64,000 bases of DNA from Diplonema papillatum (GCA_030068145.1 JAPJBO010000371.1:124001-188000), one strand, 5' to 3'; positions 31,801-43,270 are shown, counted from the first letter of the stretch. Notes: generated from the sequence alone by a model not told the origin. Numbers and translations are program-made.

Positions 31801-31861
31801 ATCAGTCGGACAAAGGCCCATGATAAGCGATCACTCGGACAAAGGCCCATGATAAGCGATC
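28846..31861 (+). repeat. 29-bp satellite, about 104 near-identical tandem copies
   Basis: The unit is AGTCGGACAAAGGCCCATGA plus TAAGCGATC, 29 bp. 3,016 bp divided by 29 is almost exactly 104. By eye the array is uniform, and only the last one or two units at the 3' end differ (TCACTCGG, TCCCTCGG). The unit is not a multiple of three and contains TGATAA, so it is not coding. A possible seed for the array, GGATAAGTCGAGTCGGAC, lies just upstream of the first unit. Such homogeneity points to recent expansion or strong homogenisation. The copy number in the assembly may be a minimum. Confidence 0.97.
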
Positions 31862-32787
31862 CCTCGGACACCCTCGGTCAACTCTCGGTTCATCCCGCGT
31901 CGCCAGTCCTGCTGACCTTTTCTCATGACACGACACACTTTTTCGTAGGTAGGGCTCTGCCGCAGGTGACGCCAATTATTATTCCACGCGGTAGTGTCCA
32001 GCCCAGGGGACTTCAGCGCTTTGTCTGACCGAGCAAAAAAGCCGGTTTCAGCCAAAACCCCGGTTTTGGGGCTCTGCGGTGCCTGTGGGTGTCTGAGTGC
32101 CTGGAACTGTCGCCCCGCGCACGTAAACAAGGGAACGGAGGGGGGTGGTGAGATTTAAGCTTGCAGTGGTGGTGTGCACATCTATCAAACTACGGAGGCG
32201 GTAAGTGAAAAGCTTCGAATTGCAGTGACACACCGCGACGCGCCACGTAACTGCAGTACCGTACAGTACAGGGGGCCACTTGAAATCACAACATATAAAA
32301 TTGTTTTTGTTTTTTGAAAACCGAAACCGGAAAAACCCGGTTTATGAAAAAGGAAACCGGGTTTCCAAAGTTCCCTGGTCCAGCCTCGGAGAAGTAGAAA
32401 GCGGGGCTGCTACCACCACCCTTCGGCAGGCTTCTTCGGGCCGTTCCCAGGTGGCACTTTCTTCCGTTTGTTTCCTCAAAGCGCTTCGTCGAGCAAACCA
32501 CACCAACTCTACAACCAGGGGGAGCAAAAGAAGGCCACCCAAGTCGAACAGAAAAACACACAGCCGCAGACAACGATAAATCGAGAAAAAGAAAGAAGTC
32601 CGAAGCAAAACCCCAAAAAAAAGAGTCGGCACCACAGACAGCCCAAAAAAAAGAAAAGCGAAGAAGAAAAAAAAAAAGAAAAACAGAAACAGTAGGAACA
32701 AACAAGCTACGGTAGGTGGTAACCCGCCCTACCGGAGGTTCTAGCGAAGCCCGGAGTTTCCAGCGGCCAACTAAAGAAGAAAGCAAC
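31862..32787. other. Spacer and 5' region of the MGCC gene
   Basis: No supported gene. 32500-32700 is very purine-rich on the plus strand (A/G runs), which leaves long but meaningless open frames on both strands. It probably includes the promoter and 5' UTR of the gene starting at 32788. Confidence 0.4.
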
Positions 32788-33597
32788 ATGGGCTGCTGCG
32801 CGGCGAAGGTGGAGTCACCCGAGCGCGCGTCCATAGCGCCGACTAGGAAGAGGGTCGCTTTCTCAACCAACGAGAGCCAGGGATCGAGGGGCGTTCTGAA
32901 GGAGCTGGAGAGCGACAATGGGTCGGGCAGCACGCTGCACGAGGAGTCTTCGGCGCTTCGGCAGCGGAAGCCTTCCTTCGACAACGAGGACCTGGACCGG
33001 AAGCTTGTCAGGGTGGCTTCCGACGCAACGGAACCCCAGAATGACGTCGAACGTCTCGCGACACAGCAAACGACTATGTTTGATCTGTCGGGCACCATCG
33101 GCAGGTTCGTCGACCAGCAAATCACCTCCGAAGCCTGCTCCGAAGCATCCGAGACCAGCGCTTGGAACCCGAAGGGCAACAAGCGGGCGACCGTTGCGCC
33201 TCCCTCCAGGTACGCCCCCGTGAAGTCGATCTACGCCACTGCCGCGAAGAGCTCGCACTCGCTCTGCCTCTCTGCCGACACCGTGTGCCACCCGGCCTTT
33301 TTCTCCAACGATTCGTTCTGCGTCTCTTTGCCGTCGACGTCGACCATGCGCATGGACCGTCCGCGGCCCACAAACATGCCCCCCGCCATCGAAGTCCCGT
33401 CCAACGACGACTTGCTGCAAAGCTCGATCCCGCCCTTCCGCTACCAACGCAGCTTCTCGTCCATGTCCCCGTCTCCCGACGCGTCTTCAGCGTCCATCCC
33501 ATTCAACTCGCCAGCCCTGCCCACGACACCGCCGCCCAAGAACCAGCACATCCCCCGCCTTTCCTTGGAAAAAGTCAGAGCCCAGCCGACAGCGTGA
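32788..33597 (+). CDS. MGCC N-terminus protein, probable acylated membrane-anchored disordered protein
   Basis: 269 codons from ATG 32788 (context AAGCAACATGG). The protein begins MGCCAAK: Gly2 fits N-myristoylation and Cys3/Cys4 fit palmitoylation, so it is probably tethered to a membrane. The remainder is rich in Ser, Pro, Thr and charged residues with several RKR/RRS-type phosphorylation-like sites and no folded domain that I recognise. The stop at 33597 may not be natural. Protein-like sequence continues in another frame from about 33570 to 33690 and then back in the original frame to 34164 (see next entry). The family is unknown. Calcium/lipid signalling or inner-membrane-complex proteins often start this way, but that is only an analogy. 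Confidence 0.65.
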   Translation: MGCCAAKVESPERASIAPTRKRVAFSTNESQGSRGVLKELESDNGSGSTLHEESSALRQRKPSFDNEDLDRKLVRVASDATEPQNDVERLATQQTTMFDLSGTIGRFVDQQITSEACSEASETSAWNPKGNKRATVAPPSRYAPVKSIYATAAKSSHSLCLSADTVCHPAFFSNDSFCVSLPSTSTMRMDRPRPTNMPPAIEVPSNDDLLQSSIPPFRYQRSFSSMSPSPDASSASIPFNSPALPTTPPPKNQHIPRLSLEKVRAQPTA

Positions 33598-34164
33598 TGC
33601 CGCTGCAAGTGAGCGACTGCGGTGAGGCCGCTCCTTCGCAGAACCGGGCGGAAACAACCTTCGCCCGCCCAGCTGCCGAAGTGCCGCCTCCTCTCGTTTT
33701 CGCTGCGCGAAGGCTCTATCCCGTCCTCCCGCGAACCCGCAACGCGTCCCCAGCAGGCGCTCGAGTCGAGGGACGCAGCGCCCCTCGGCTCGGCAAGCCA
33801 AGACATATCGGAAGCCGGAGAGGTCGACAATGGCAACAGAGAAGTTGGGGGAGTGGGGGCTCAGGGAGCGACGCGCCCTCGCCACCCGCAGGCGGAAGCA
33901 CCGACAGGAGACCCTGAGGATTACCCAGAACACCCCGACCGCTCCCCGATTGACGCGATGAGAAGCCCCGCAGACACGGCGGGGCCAGCAGAGGCAACGG
34001 CCAGCGAAGGCCACAGCCCCGTCGTGACCGCGCCAAAGGCCACAACGCAGAGCACACCCCAACGCACGAGCGAGACCGAGGATGGGCACGGGCCAGCGAA
34101 CAGTGGGACCATCGACGAGGGGCCGAGCTCCGCCTGCGCCTGTTCCCTTCAACTCGCGTGTTGA
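33598..34164 (+). pseudogene. Probable continuation of the MGCC gene, out of frame
   Basis: After the 33597 stop, protein-like sequence (PADSVMPLQVSDCGEAAPSQ) is found in the frame one base behind. From about 33695 the best sequence is again in the first frame (ALESRDAAPLGSASQDISEA...), ending at 34164 with CACSLQLAC. A one-base loss near the A-run at 33567-33573 and a one-base gain near the T-run at about 33696 would restore one frame of about 458 codons. The breaks could be assembly errors in homopolymers, true mutations, or an unrecognised intron. The acidic/Pro/Ser composition matches the upstream part. Confidence 0.4.
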
Positions 34165-34355
34165 ATCCAGTCCCTGTGCCTGCTCGGGACCGTTCTCAAG
34201 GGGGGAAAATCTTCGTGTTAATAAAAAAGAGCGCGGTGCTTGCACCAGTGGAGGCGCCGTGCTTCGCGGATTCGGGAGACGGTCAACAACACGGGGGAGA
34301 GGGCCGTCCGACCACGCGCACGGTGAGGTCCAGCCTCAGAAGCTGGAGTTAAATA

Positions 34356-34450
34356 GGGTGTGCCCGAGGCACACCCGAAAAGCGGGTGTGCTGCAGCCAA
34401 AACCGCGTGTAAATCCACACCCGAAACGCGGGTGTGGCACCGCTTTTTTT
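34356..34450 (+). other. Cluster of three hairpins followed by a T-run
   Basis: Three strong inverted repeats lie side by side: GGGTGTGCC/GGCACACCC (34356-34376), CACACCCG/CGGGTGTG (34370-34390) and CCACACCCG/CGGGTGTGG (34415-34437), followed by a run of T at about 34443-34450. The first two share bases and are mutually exclusive. The ACACCCG/CGGGTGT arms are related, so they can also pair with one another. It lies about 190 bp after the MGCC gene and may be a structured 3' UTR, a small RNA, or a repeat relic. Confidence 0.45.
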
Positions 34451-34699
34451 GACTCCGGCTTCGGGGAAGTGTGACTGACATTCTTTGATCCTGTCGGTTC
34501 GGGCTAGTCCAGGAGTGCTACCTTTTACCGGAATCTTACGAGTAGAAGCCAGCTCCACCCCGAGTTCTCCTGGTGTGTCGATTTCGACGCGGTCGTGCTC
34601 ATCTGGCCATGCGTCTTGCTCCTATTCCCTCGGTAAACTGCAAGACTCCACCGTGCGGAGCGGCTGCGGGTGTACGCCTTTGCCCCGCTCCGAGACCCT

Positions 34700-35165
34700 C
34701 CACCGCCCGGGTCAGACTCTGGGGATGGCTTGTTCGGGACGTCTGGTCAGACCCTGACTCTGCCTCCCAAACCACCTTCAAATCCCGTGCTGCGAGTCTG
34801 TGTGCGCCCGTAACCCGCCCGAGTCAGACTGGGGATGGCTTGTTCCGGACGCTCTGGTCCGACCCTGACTCTGCCTCCCGCCCCAAACCACCTTCAAATC
34901 CCCGTGCTGCGAGTCTGTGTGCGCCCGTAACCCGCCCGTGTCAGACTCTGGGGATGGCTTGTTCGGGACGTCTGGTCAGACCCTGACTCTGCCTCCCAAA
35001 CCACCTTCAAATCCGTGCTGCGAGTCTGTGTGCGCCCGTAACCCGCCCGAGTCAGACTGGGGATGGCTTGTTCCGGACGCTCTGGTCCGACCCTGACTCT
35101 GCCTCCCGCCCCAAACCACCTTCAAATCCCCGTGCTGCGAGTCTGCGTGCGCCCGTAACCCGGGG
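34700..35165 (+). repeat. Tandem repeat of about 115 bp with alternating unit types
   Basis: GGGGATGGCTTGTT occurs at about 34720, 34830, 34951 and 35060, so units alternate near 110 and 121 bp. Units 1 and 3 share TTCGGGACGTCTGGTCAGAC, and units 2 and 4 share TTCCGGACGCTCTGGTCCGA. The array is therefore a two-fold higher-order repeat of about 231 bp. Confidence 0.9.
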
Positions 35166-36889
35166 CAGGCTTGTACTCAGTTTTCAGCGGTGATCAGGCA
35201 CCGCGGGGTCCGCTGCCGCAGCCGATCGCCCGTCTCCGGATCGAGGGAAGTCGTTGCGGCTCCCAGCTTTCTGTCCACGGCCGTCCGCGAACGAGAGACC
35301 GAAGCTTTAGTCGCCCGGCGTCTCTTTGCCGTCCACACCTAAACGTCTGGACCGCGTTACCCATGCTGACGCATGAGGACCGGTGCTTCAAAACTGAGCC
35401 CTTTTCGAATAGGAGCTCTTTTTACGCGAATCGTCGACATAATGCCGTGCGCGTCTTCCGCGAGCATGATGTGTAGCCCGTAGAGTGAAGCACGTTGCAG
35501 GACGTTGCCCGAGACTGTGGTTGACCGAGGGTTCACTGGGTTGGTCGTCCGTGTGGCAATGTGAACCGGCATCTCGGCTCACTTTTTGACTACGTATTGC
35601 CGTTCTGCAAGGCACGGATGCTCCCGGTGTAGGGCGTGCTTGACGCACTCGTTGTGACGTGACAATATACGCCTGATAGCGCGGACCGTGGTCACGCCCG
35701 TCCTGCCACGCGCTGTTGCTTCTGGTGTAGAGCGTGCTTGTCGCACTGGTTATGACAAGACATATCCGCAGCACGTTCTTGCTTTGTCCTCTTATAGCGC
35801 GGACCGGTGCTTTGGTTGGTCTCGCCCGTCCTGCCACGCGCTGTTGCTTTCGGTGTAGAGCTTGTCGCACTGGCTATGACGAGACATATCCGCAGCACGT
35901 TCTTGCTTTGCCAACAGGCTGTCCTCTGATAGCGCGAACGGTGCTTTGGCTGGTCACGCCTGTCCTGCGGGGCGCTGATGCGTCCGGCGTTGGTTGTGAC
36001 GAGTCCGCGCTTTTCGTGCACAGCGAGTGCAATGCGCTTTGCCAGGGTGAGCCCGTGATACGGTCTTTGGATGGGATCCATTCGCAATCACCTTTCTTCA
36101 GTGAGTGCGGTGCTTTGATCGAGTGAACCGGTTGGTGCCTCCCTTTCCAGAAACGAGCCCGCATCTGGCTGAGTCGCAGTATTTTGCGCCGAAGGAAACC
36201 CCGTGCCGAGTGCGCAACAAGCCAAGTCCGCAAGAAGCAGAGCGTCGCGCCAAAGCTTCCTGGCCTTTTACGCCGCGGAGAAGAACCACCGTCCCCAAAA
36301 CGCGACCGTGATTACGATTCACGACGGAGTGAACCGAGCATTGCCCTCCCTCCTTTCTTTCCCTCACCCCGAAGCCCTCGGCCGGTCACCCGGCGACTGC
36401 AAAAGCGTCGGCCTTCCAAACCTCAGAGAAGAACGCTACAGACCTCCGCTCTAAAACCAACTCCTGTTTTGTCGGGAGGGGGGATATATAGCTGTTTATC
36501 ATGCTCTGCCAGTTTTTCGCGTTTTTTTTTTTTTTTTTTTTTTTTTTTGACCTGCCCAAAAAAGGAAGTAGTTTCTGCGCGCCGGCTCTCCCTCGTTTCC
36601 GCTGAAAAAAAAAAGCAACGCGCCGCAAGAGAACCAAACCAAAGTAATATGAACCCCAAGGGTAGACAACACACGCACCAGAAATGGTAGCTCGGTCGTC
36701 CGAGCCTCCGCTTTCGGTCTCCCCTCGGCTGCTACCCTTCCCCCCCGTGCGTGATCCGTACATCCTTTGTCTTGTGAGTGCCTACATTCTTTAATCGCGG
36801 GTTCCCCTACAATGTATTGCGGGCAGCGTGCTTCGGTGGTTGACCATCGAAGAAACAGTCGATCAGCCGCACACGCGCAAGACTAGTTG

Positions 36890-37100
36890 TATCGCCCGCC
36901 GATTCTTGTTGTTTTTAGAAGCACCAGTTGTACCGACAAGGGACCATTTCTGGAACAACGGTCACACACTTGAACCGTTAGACGAAGCCAACGGAAAAAA
37001 AGTGCTGCGACAAGGGGTTGTACCCCTGTACACACGAAGAACGTATATGATTTGCCTTAGTTTCTTTCATGGCAGTCAAGACCCAACTCCGGAAATGCTC
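36890..37100 (+). repeat. Dispersed repeat related to 62580-62760
   Basis: Both copies have TTTCCGGAACAACG, then GAAGCCAA and a GTGAAGAACAAG/CACGAAGAACGT block in the same order. The similarity is moderate. Both lie near ends of the GCATTGT family. Confidence 0.55.
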
Positions 37101-37453
37101 TTCGTTTCTTTTTTAAATTCACTTTACCAGTCGACCCGAGCGAATGAACTTCGCGATTACTTGCGTACTTGAGAACCAGAGATAGCCGATGGATTGTTCT
37201 TCCGTTTTTTTTTTTTGTATGCGCACCTGCTTTGTAGGAAGTACTTGAGGAGACTGCCAGTTGCGAAATCGCAAAGACATAGTGTGGTACTCATCGGCAT
37301 GTCGATGACTCCCCAATATTGCAACAATATTCCAATCGCAAAAGAGGTAAATGTGCTGTAGCCCACACGAAACTCAGGTAAATCTGGGTTTAGTGGCGGC
37401 GTAAGCGTTCAACCAAAAAGACCCACTTTGCAGTTGCATTGTTTTCTCCCCCT

Positions 37454-37625
37454 CTAGCCTCCGTCGAAATGAGCACAAGGCAGTTCCTAATCTTGCGGAA
37501 ACGAGAACTTCAGTCATTATTTGCTTCCCCCTCCTCTAGCCTCCGTCGAAATGAGCACAAGGCAGTCCCTAATCTTGCGGAAACGAGAACTTCAGTCATT
37601 ATTTGCTTCCCCCTCCTCTAGCCTC
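37454..37625 (+). repeat. Tandem repeat, 82-bp unit, two full copies plus a partial third
   Basis: CTAGCCTCCGTCGAAATGAG starts at 37454 and 37536, with a third start at 37618 that diverges after CTAGCCTCCGT. Units are almost identical (TTCCTAA versus TCCCTAA). Confidence 0.92.
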
Positions 37626-40600
37626 CGTGGCGCCTCCGAGTGTATCCCTGTTGTACAAGCTCCTGGGATGCGAGACCGACATACATTGTCCCATGACGAG
37701 GGGAGGCAAGCCAGACATGCAAGCCACGCTGTTGCGGGGGGCGGGGAAGCTGCATCTCTCTTGGATATTCCCTGTTTGTAGCGACACGTACACCTGTGAA
37801 AATAAAAGATGAGGGCAGGCGGTGGTGCTCCAATTGTTTTAACTGTGCAGCGAGAACCCTGTGCGTGACGCGGGTATTTTGGGCGTATCGCTCAGCATGA
37901 ACGTCAAGGACGCTCAACGAAGCCTATGGAGGGGCTCGCATCTGATCCAAAATGCTGGCATAGTGACACAGGTTGATCTTGCTGACTGGCTCGACAGGTA
38001 CTCCTGCGTTGCAAAGTGCAGCTTCCTTTCAACCCTTCAAAGATAGGACAAAGCACGCGCACAAGAGACAACCAATAGCCATTTTCCCCTCCCCCATCCC
38101 TCCTCCTGCCTTTGGTCGCTTGTCCACAGGCCGGAAATAATCAACGCACGAAGAACGGGAGGGACCGCCTTTCCCCGGTTCCAGCAGCTCTTTCTGTAGT
38201 GTTCGAGAAAGACAGCTGCAGGTGAAAGCACTGGGGCAAAGACAGCACAAAACACAACTCCGGAGTTTCAAGCGAACTTTTACTCCAAAACAGATACAGT
38301 CTAAAACGCGAAGAAAGCGTAATGAAAGAGTCTGGCACACCGTCTCGGCTCGAATCGGCACCACAGTCCTCGTCCTTTGCCGCAGAGCAGATTTGCTCAT
38401 CGCGTAACAGAATAGATAGAGGATCTTCAAAAACGCCAAAAGCTGAAAGTTTAGCGGTCGGGCCAACCTCCGCAAATACGTTTCTCGTGAATGGGCAGAC
38501 CGCCACCTCATGCAGAGAAGACCGCACACGGAAGGCATGCAGATAACGGTCGAATCCGCGAACAAACGACTCTACAAAGGTACCCGGCACTCTCCGCGCG
38601 TCGCGAAGAGAGATACCAGATACACTTCCAAGCTCTCAAGTTCAAGTACCGCGTGAAAGTGGGCAGTTTACCATTTCAATGCCATGGTAATCGATGGTAA
38701 TCGCGAGTCACGTAAATCTTCCCAACTGCATACTAGCCGAGGTAAACCATATGGAAAAAGCAGGGGCGTGGCTTGTGCAGCCAAACTCGGTCAGCCTGAC
38801 CGAGGTGGACCGCTCCGGGCAAAGCTGGGAAAAATAAAAAGTGTACGTCGGGGAAAATTTGTCCGTTTTTCAGTGTACAGTGCGAAGAAATACGAGGGAA
38901 TTGGTGGCTGCATCGCAGCAAGGCAGGCGCATACCAAAACCCATTTTCTGAGCGAAACGTCTGATGATCAAGCTAAACCATTATACAACGACCCCCCCCC
39001 CCCCCAAAAAAAAAAAAGAGGAAAAATCTCCGATTCGACTGATTGTTTTGGGGCTTTCATCAAACGGAGGAAAAATGTGGTCGAAAAAGCTAAAGCCTTC
39101 TGCGTTTCGTGAAGGTTCGTTGCCATCGAGTATCCGTGTGCGTTCCGCAAGCGGCCTTACGATCGCCGGAAGGGGCTAGTAAAAGGTGGCTTTGCACCCG
39201 GGCGGCGCAAATGCCGTGAAAAGAAAAAAATTTTTGACGGCAACACAAAATGCGCCGTATTCATGTTGGCGATTGGGCTTGGTCAAGGGAGTTCCGGTTC
39301 AGGATTATTCCGGATGCGGTGAATGGAAGAAGACAACAGATCGGACAAATCTGTCAATGTGCCCCGAGTGCAAGTGGGCCGCCCGAGCAGGACCCTCTGA
39401 TGATGATCACATCACCTGCCGCCTGAAACCACATCCGGTATTTGATTTTAGGGTAGTGCAGTAAACGGGAAACTCTAGTTTTCGGTTGTTCATTCTCCTA
39501 CTACCTGCGGCGTACGGTTGTCATGTATGTGTTTGTACACACGATACACCTTGTTGCGAAGACGCCAGGTTGCTGCAGAAGATCTCCCCCCGCTCATCTC
39601 GTGGCAGCTTCACTGTTGCTGAGAACCAAGGGGGGGCGCAGCCAGTATCAGGATAATTTCCTCCAAAAGGCCCCACCGCACCGTCGCTTCCCTCCCTTTC
39701 GTTTCCCCGCCAGGAAAAAAAATCAGGCGCTCTGCCTTTCGTTTTTCGGCGTGCCGAGGGGAGAAACAATGCCATCCCTTCTCGCAACTAGGAAACAAAC
39801 ACGACATCCTGAAGCCCCCACCCGACCGTACCCTATGTACCTAGGTACGAGTATCAAGTCGTGCACCCCACAGCTGGGTCTACCTGTCAGGTGGACCTTG
39901 GGCCAGGGACTTTCTCCGGCTCGAACTCACCCAATCCCCGGGAAACTCGACCAATTCGCCCAAGAGTCTCCACCCCATCCTAAGGAAACCGCACTGTGCG
40001 GGATTAAGGTAAGCGGTGGGTCTGATTGATTGAGCGGGACCTCCTAACAGTAAGTGCGGTCACCACGCCCCCAGCCCCAAGAACACCTTTCTTTCCTTTG
40101 CCGTCGTGCCCTTATTTTTCCTGATGCTTGCTTCGAAGCTCCCGAACAATTCCGCTGAATTGGAGGGATTTCGAGGACAATATGATAAGCGCGTCTTATA
40201 GAACGATGCAACAGTTTTACCACCGAGTGGAAGTGTGAGTAGGAATTGGCAGCTAGCTTCCGACCTTACCGCACTCGGTCATCTTCAGTCTTCGGCGTTG
40301 CACTCAGGTTTTGGTATTCGATCTCGTCACGCCGTCTGAAGTAATTAATTATCCACCATTGGAAGGGAAGGAAAGAGAGAAGTGAGACAAAACCCTGATA
40401 ACTATCTCACTGGCGAATGGAATAGAGAGTGTGCCTGTTGACCATGCCAATGGGCCAACCAGACAAGATCACGTTCCATCTACAAGAATAAAACCAGTCT
40501 TAGAAGACCGTCTCTACCCACCCGAATTCTTCTGTTGTAGGCTCATCCTGCCATGTGCTTTGCTCCAGTTCCTACCGTTTACTAAAGAAGTTGTTTAAAG

Positions 40601-41361
40601 TTGGTATGAGCGGCGTCCGTACGTCAACTCTCTTCCCTGGACCATCACTTCGGATGGCATGGCGAATTACGTGCGGTCAAATGCCCGAGCCAAGACCTGA
40701 GCGCGATGCGGCCAGAAGCCAGCTGTCATTCCTACTCCCACTGTTGCTGCACCAGGTTCAACCCACTACTGCTATAGAACACATTGAAACGAGCAATACT
40801 TTTGCTCCCTCATCCTACCCAAACCTCTGCGGTCAACCGGGCCCCGACCGTTTGAACCACTATTAATGGTATACGAGGTAAACCCCTCCAGCGATGCAAA
40901 ACCGCATGCACCTAATAGGGAATCTCGGCTCAACCCTCTCAGCGTTGAAAGTTCCCTATGGCCTCAATCACGGGAGACGTGACGGGTTATTCCCTTGTAT
41001 GGTCTGGCCGACATATTTTCTCTCTTCGTGTGGCTACCAGCGAACAAAGCAACGCGAACATACCGGATATACACCGGTCTACTGCAGAATGTCACCCGGT
41101 GTCCTCTAAACCCCCGGAGTTTCATGCGTTCATGTCCTTCTGTCCCCTGCCTTGCGTGTGCGCTTGCCTCAAATCAGGCCAAATGCTCCTATATTCTATT
41201 CAAAGAACAACAGCACCTCAAAAAAAAATAAAATAAAACGAAAAGTCTGAAACTCGCTGTCGTCAAGGTTAATTTGACACCTTGCTTACGGCAGCAGTCT
41301 GCACTTGACCATTCCGCGGACACGTAACTCGGTCAGGTCCACAAAGAGAAAACATGCAAAG

Positions 41362-41456
41362 CATACCTACTACCCTCATACCACCCGCCTCACAGCCTCA
41401 ATGGTCAACCGGAGACCCTAAAACACCGAACCTCTAAACCACAATAAACGCTAGAA
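41362..41456 (+). repeat. Dispersed repeat, about 90 bp, second copy at 51549-51637
   Basis: Both copies contain CGCCTCACAGCCTCAATGGT and ACACCGAACCTCTAAACCAC. Diverged relatives with the GGAGACnCTAAAAnnCCGGA core lie at 22757, 23652, 41566-41610 (inverted) and 45510. The copy at 51.6 kb is inside the CobW-NTMT intron. Confidence 0.85.
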
Positions 41457-41473
41457 AACTATACATGCCGGGT

Positions 41474-41838
41474 TTTACTCAGTGTGTCTGCGTGTGTGAA
41501 GCCGTCCTCAAGTTTTCAGTGGCATTCCCAGCGAAGAGAAAACTATACATGCCGGGTTTTAGAGTTAAAGTTCGCTTGAAATTCCGGGGGTTTTAGGGTC
41601 TCCGTGTGACCGTTCATGAATGGGTTCTCTTAGAGCAAGAAAGGGCTATGTGGTTACGGGTTGTATATTGCGTGCACGCTTTCGTTATGGGTTATGGCTA
41701 GCCATGTCCGGGACTGTTTGTGACCGACACCAAGTACATTCCTTCGTGGAGTGTAGTCTTGGGCCCCCCACGTTTTACTTAGTGTGTCTGCGTGTGTGAA
41801 GCCGTCCTCAAGTTTTCAGTGGCATTCACAGCAAAAGC
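41474..41838 (+). repeat. Direct repeat, about 62 bp, spaced 300 bp
   Basis: GTGTGTCTGCGTGTGTGAAG, continuing through CCTCAAGTTTTCAGTGGCAT, occurs at about 41482 and 41782 with two or three differences. The spacer contains an inverted relative of the 41362-41456 family. Confidence 0.85.
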
Positions 41839-42700
41839 TTACACGCCTGGCGTTAATATTGTCGTCAGGTTTAGGTTTGTCAGGGACTATCCACTCATCT
41901 GCAGACAGCCTAGTACTGGGCGTCGTGGGCGTATTTTTTCAATGCCAGTTAATTCGCGAAACCATGGTCCTAAGGTTTTTGGCACCTGTGACGCCAGGAA
42001 AAAATGCATTGAGTGGATTCTATTTCCACGTTCTGAAGATTCCTATCCATACAAGCGACGGTTGCAACGTACCAAACTGTACCACCAAGAAATTTCACTA
42101 CTCTAAAAAAAGCCGCGCGATTGTTTCCGCAGCCTTATGACAACTTTTAGTTTGAAAGTCGTATCATGCAGTGATTCCCTCGACAGCTGCATTTCGGCCA
42201 TTTCCAGAGCTGACGGAAAACATCCGGGGTTTCACTGCGGGCAAGGAAATCCACGCGTTCAAGTGTACCCGCCGGCAGAAGGCTATTTTTGGCAAACTTA
42301 CCCTGGGGGGCTCAGGTCCAAGGCGTCCTGTCCCCCCGTTTATTGCGCACAGGTCGAGGAAAGCATGCTACACGGGCTAAAAGCTACGCCTTGATGCTTT
42401 GGCTGTTATATAAATTGGTAGACACTTGACTCGCTTGGCCCGTCTGTATTACAGCCGAACACATGAAGCTTGCGTCTTTTACCCGCGTCAGTTTGTCGGC
42501 AGTTCTCCGTGGAAACCGGGAAGACTCACTACTCCCGCGCTACTTATACGACTGACCCTTTTCAAACCTGGCAATCTAACTTAGTCGTTCTGCTCGTTCT
42601 TGAGACCGGGATTTCACCCCCGACCCCAGTCCAATGGTCAACTGGAAGTGGGGGTCTCGAGTACGCAAAATCATCAATCAAATTTGGGAAACGTGCCTGA

Positions 42701-43270
42701 GGGGACTAGTCCCCGTGGGAAATGTGCCCAGCGGGGACTAGTCCCCATTTTGCATTCCTGGTAAGAATTTGCAAAAAAGTTGCTCAGTGACAGTGCATTT
42801 CCCAGTTCTTCCCAATGAAAATGCCCAACGGGGACGAGTCCCCGTTGGGCATATTTTCATTGGCAATTTCCAACCGATCTATTTGGAAATCTCCAAAGTT
42901 TGCTCAAAATTTGCTGAGTGCATTTCCCTGACAAAAGTCGAGGAACCAATTTCCGACGGGACTAGTCCCCGTGGGAAATGTGCCCAGCGGGGACTAGTCC
43001 CCATTTTGCATTACAATTCCTGGTAAGAATATGCAAAAAAGTTGCTCAGTGACAGTGCATTTCCCAGTTCTTTCCAATGAAAATGCCCAACGGGGACGAG
43101 TCCCCGTTGGGCATATTTTCATTGGCAATTTCCAACCGATTTAATTGGAAATTTCCAAAGTTTGCTCAAAATTTGCTGAGTGCATTTCCCTGACAAAAGT
43201 CGAGGTACCAATTTCCGACGGGACTAGTCCCCGTGGGAAATGTGCCCAACGGGGACTTGTCCCCTAAGGC
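42701..43270 (+). repeat. Tandem repeat of 256-262 bp with large palindromes, 2.1 copies
   Basis: The GGGACTAGTCCCCGTGGGAA block starts at about 42702, 42958 and 43220. Each unit carries the palindrome GGGGACTAGTCCCC and a 50-bp hairpin: 42813-42862 and 43075-43124, with arms of about 22 bp around GGGGACGAGTCCCC. Arms and loop are conserved between units. Non-coding. Confidence 0.92.

Larger units (their letters stand above)
35166..42700. other. 7.5-kb gene-free region of repeats
   Basis: No gene is supported. 35600-35900 holds short imperfect tandem copies of a GTCCTGCCACGCGCTGTTGC block. 36523-36549 is a run of about 26 T. 36890-37100 is related to 62580-62760 (shared TTTCCGGAACAACG). 37222-37412 and 37454-37625 are listed separately. 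A 92-codon frame at 39186-39464 has six cysteines but no recognisable domain. Its CCCTCTGATGATGATCA stretch recurs at 21508, so it is probably repeat-derived. 39500-41350 shows nothing I can name. Confidence 0.5.

Noticed and set aside
28846..31861. CRISPR array
   Set aside because: The 29-bp units are contiguous with no unique spacers, and the context is eukaryotic.
32286..33182. 298-codon minus-strand frame upstream of and over the MGCC gene
   Set aside because: Arises from a purine-rich tract; the product is Phe/Ser/Arg low complexity with no domain.
33622..34164. Separate gene downstream of the MGCC gene
   Set aside because: It is in the same frame and of the same composition as the upstream ORF, and the gap is explained by a compensated frame break; its first 25 codons are not protein-like.
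41420..41460. Telomere-like CCCTAAA sequence
   Set aside because: Single occurrences inside a dispersed repeat (CTAAAACACCGAACCTCTAAACC), not a tandem telomeric array.
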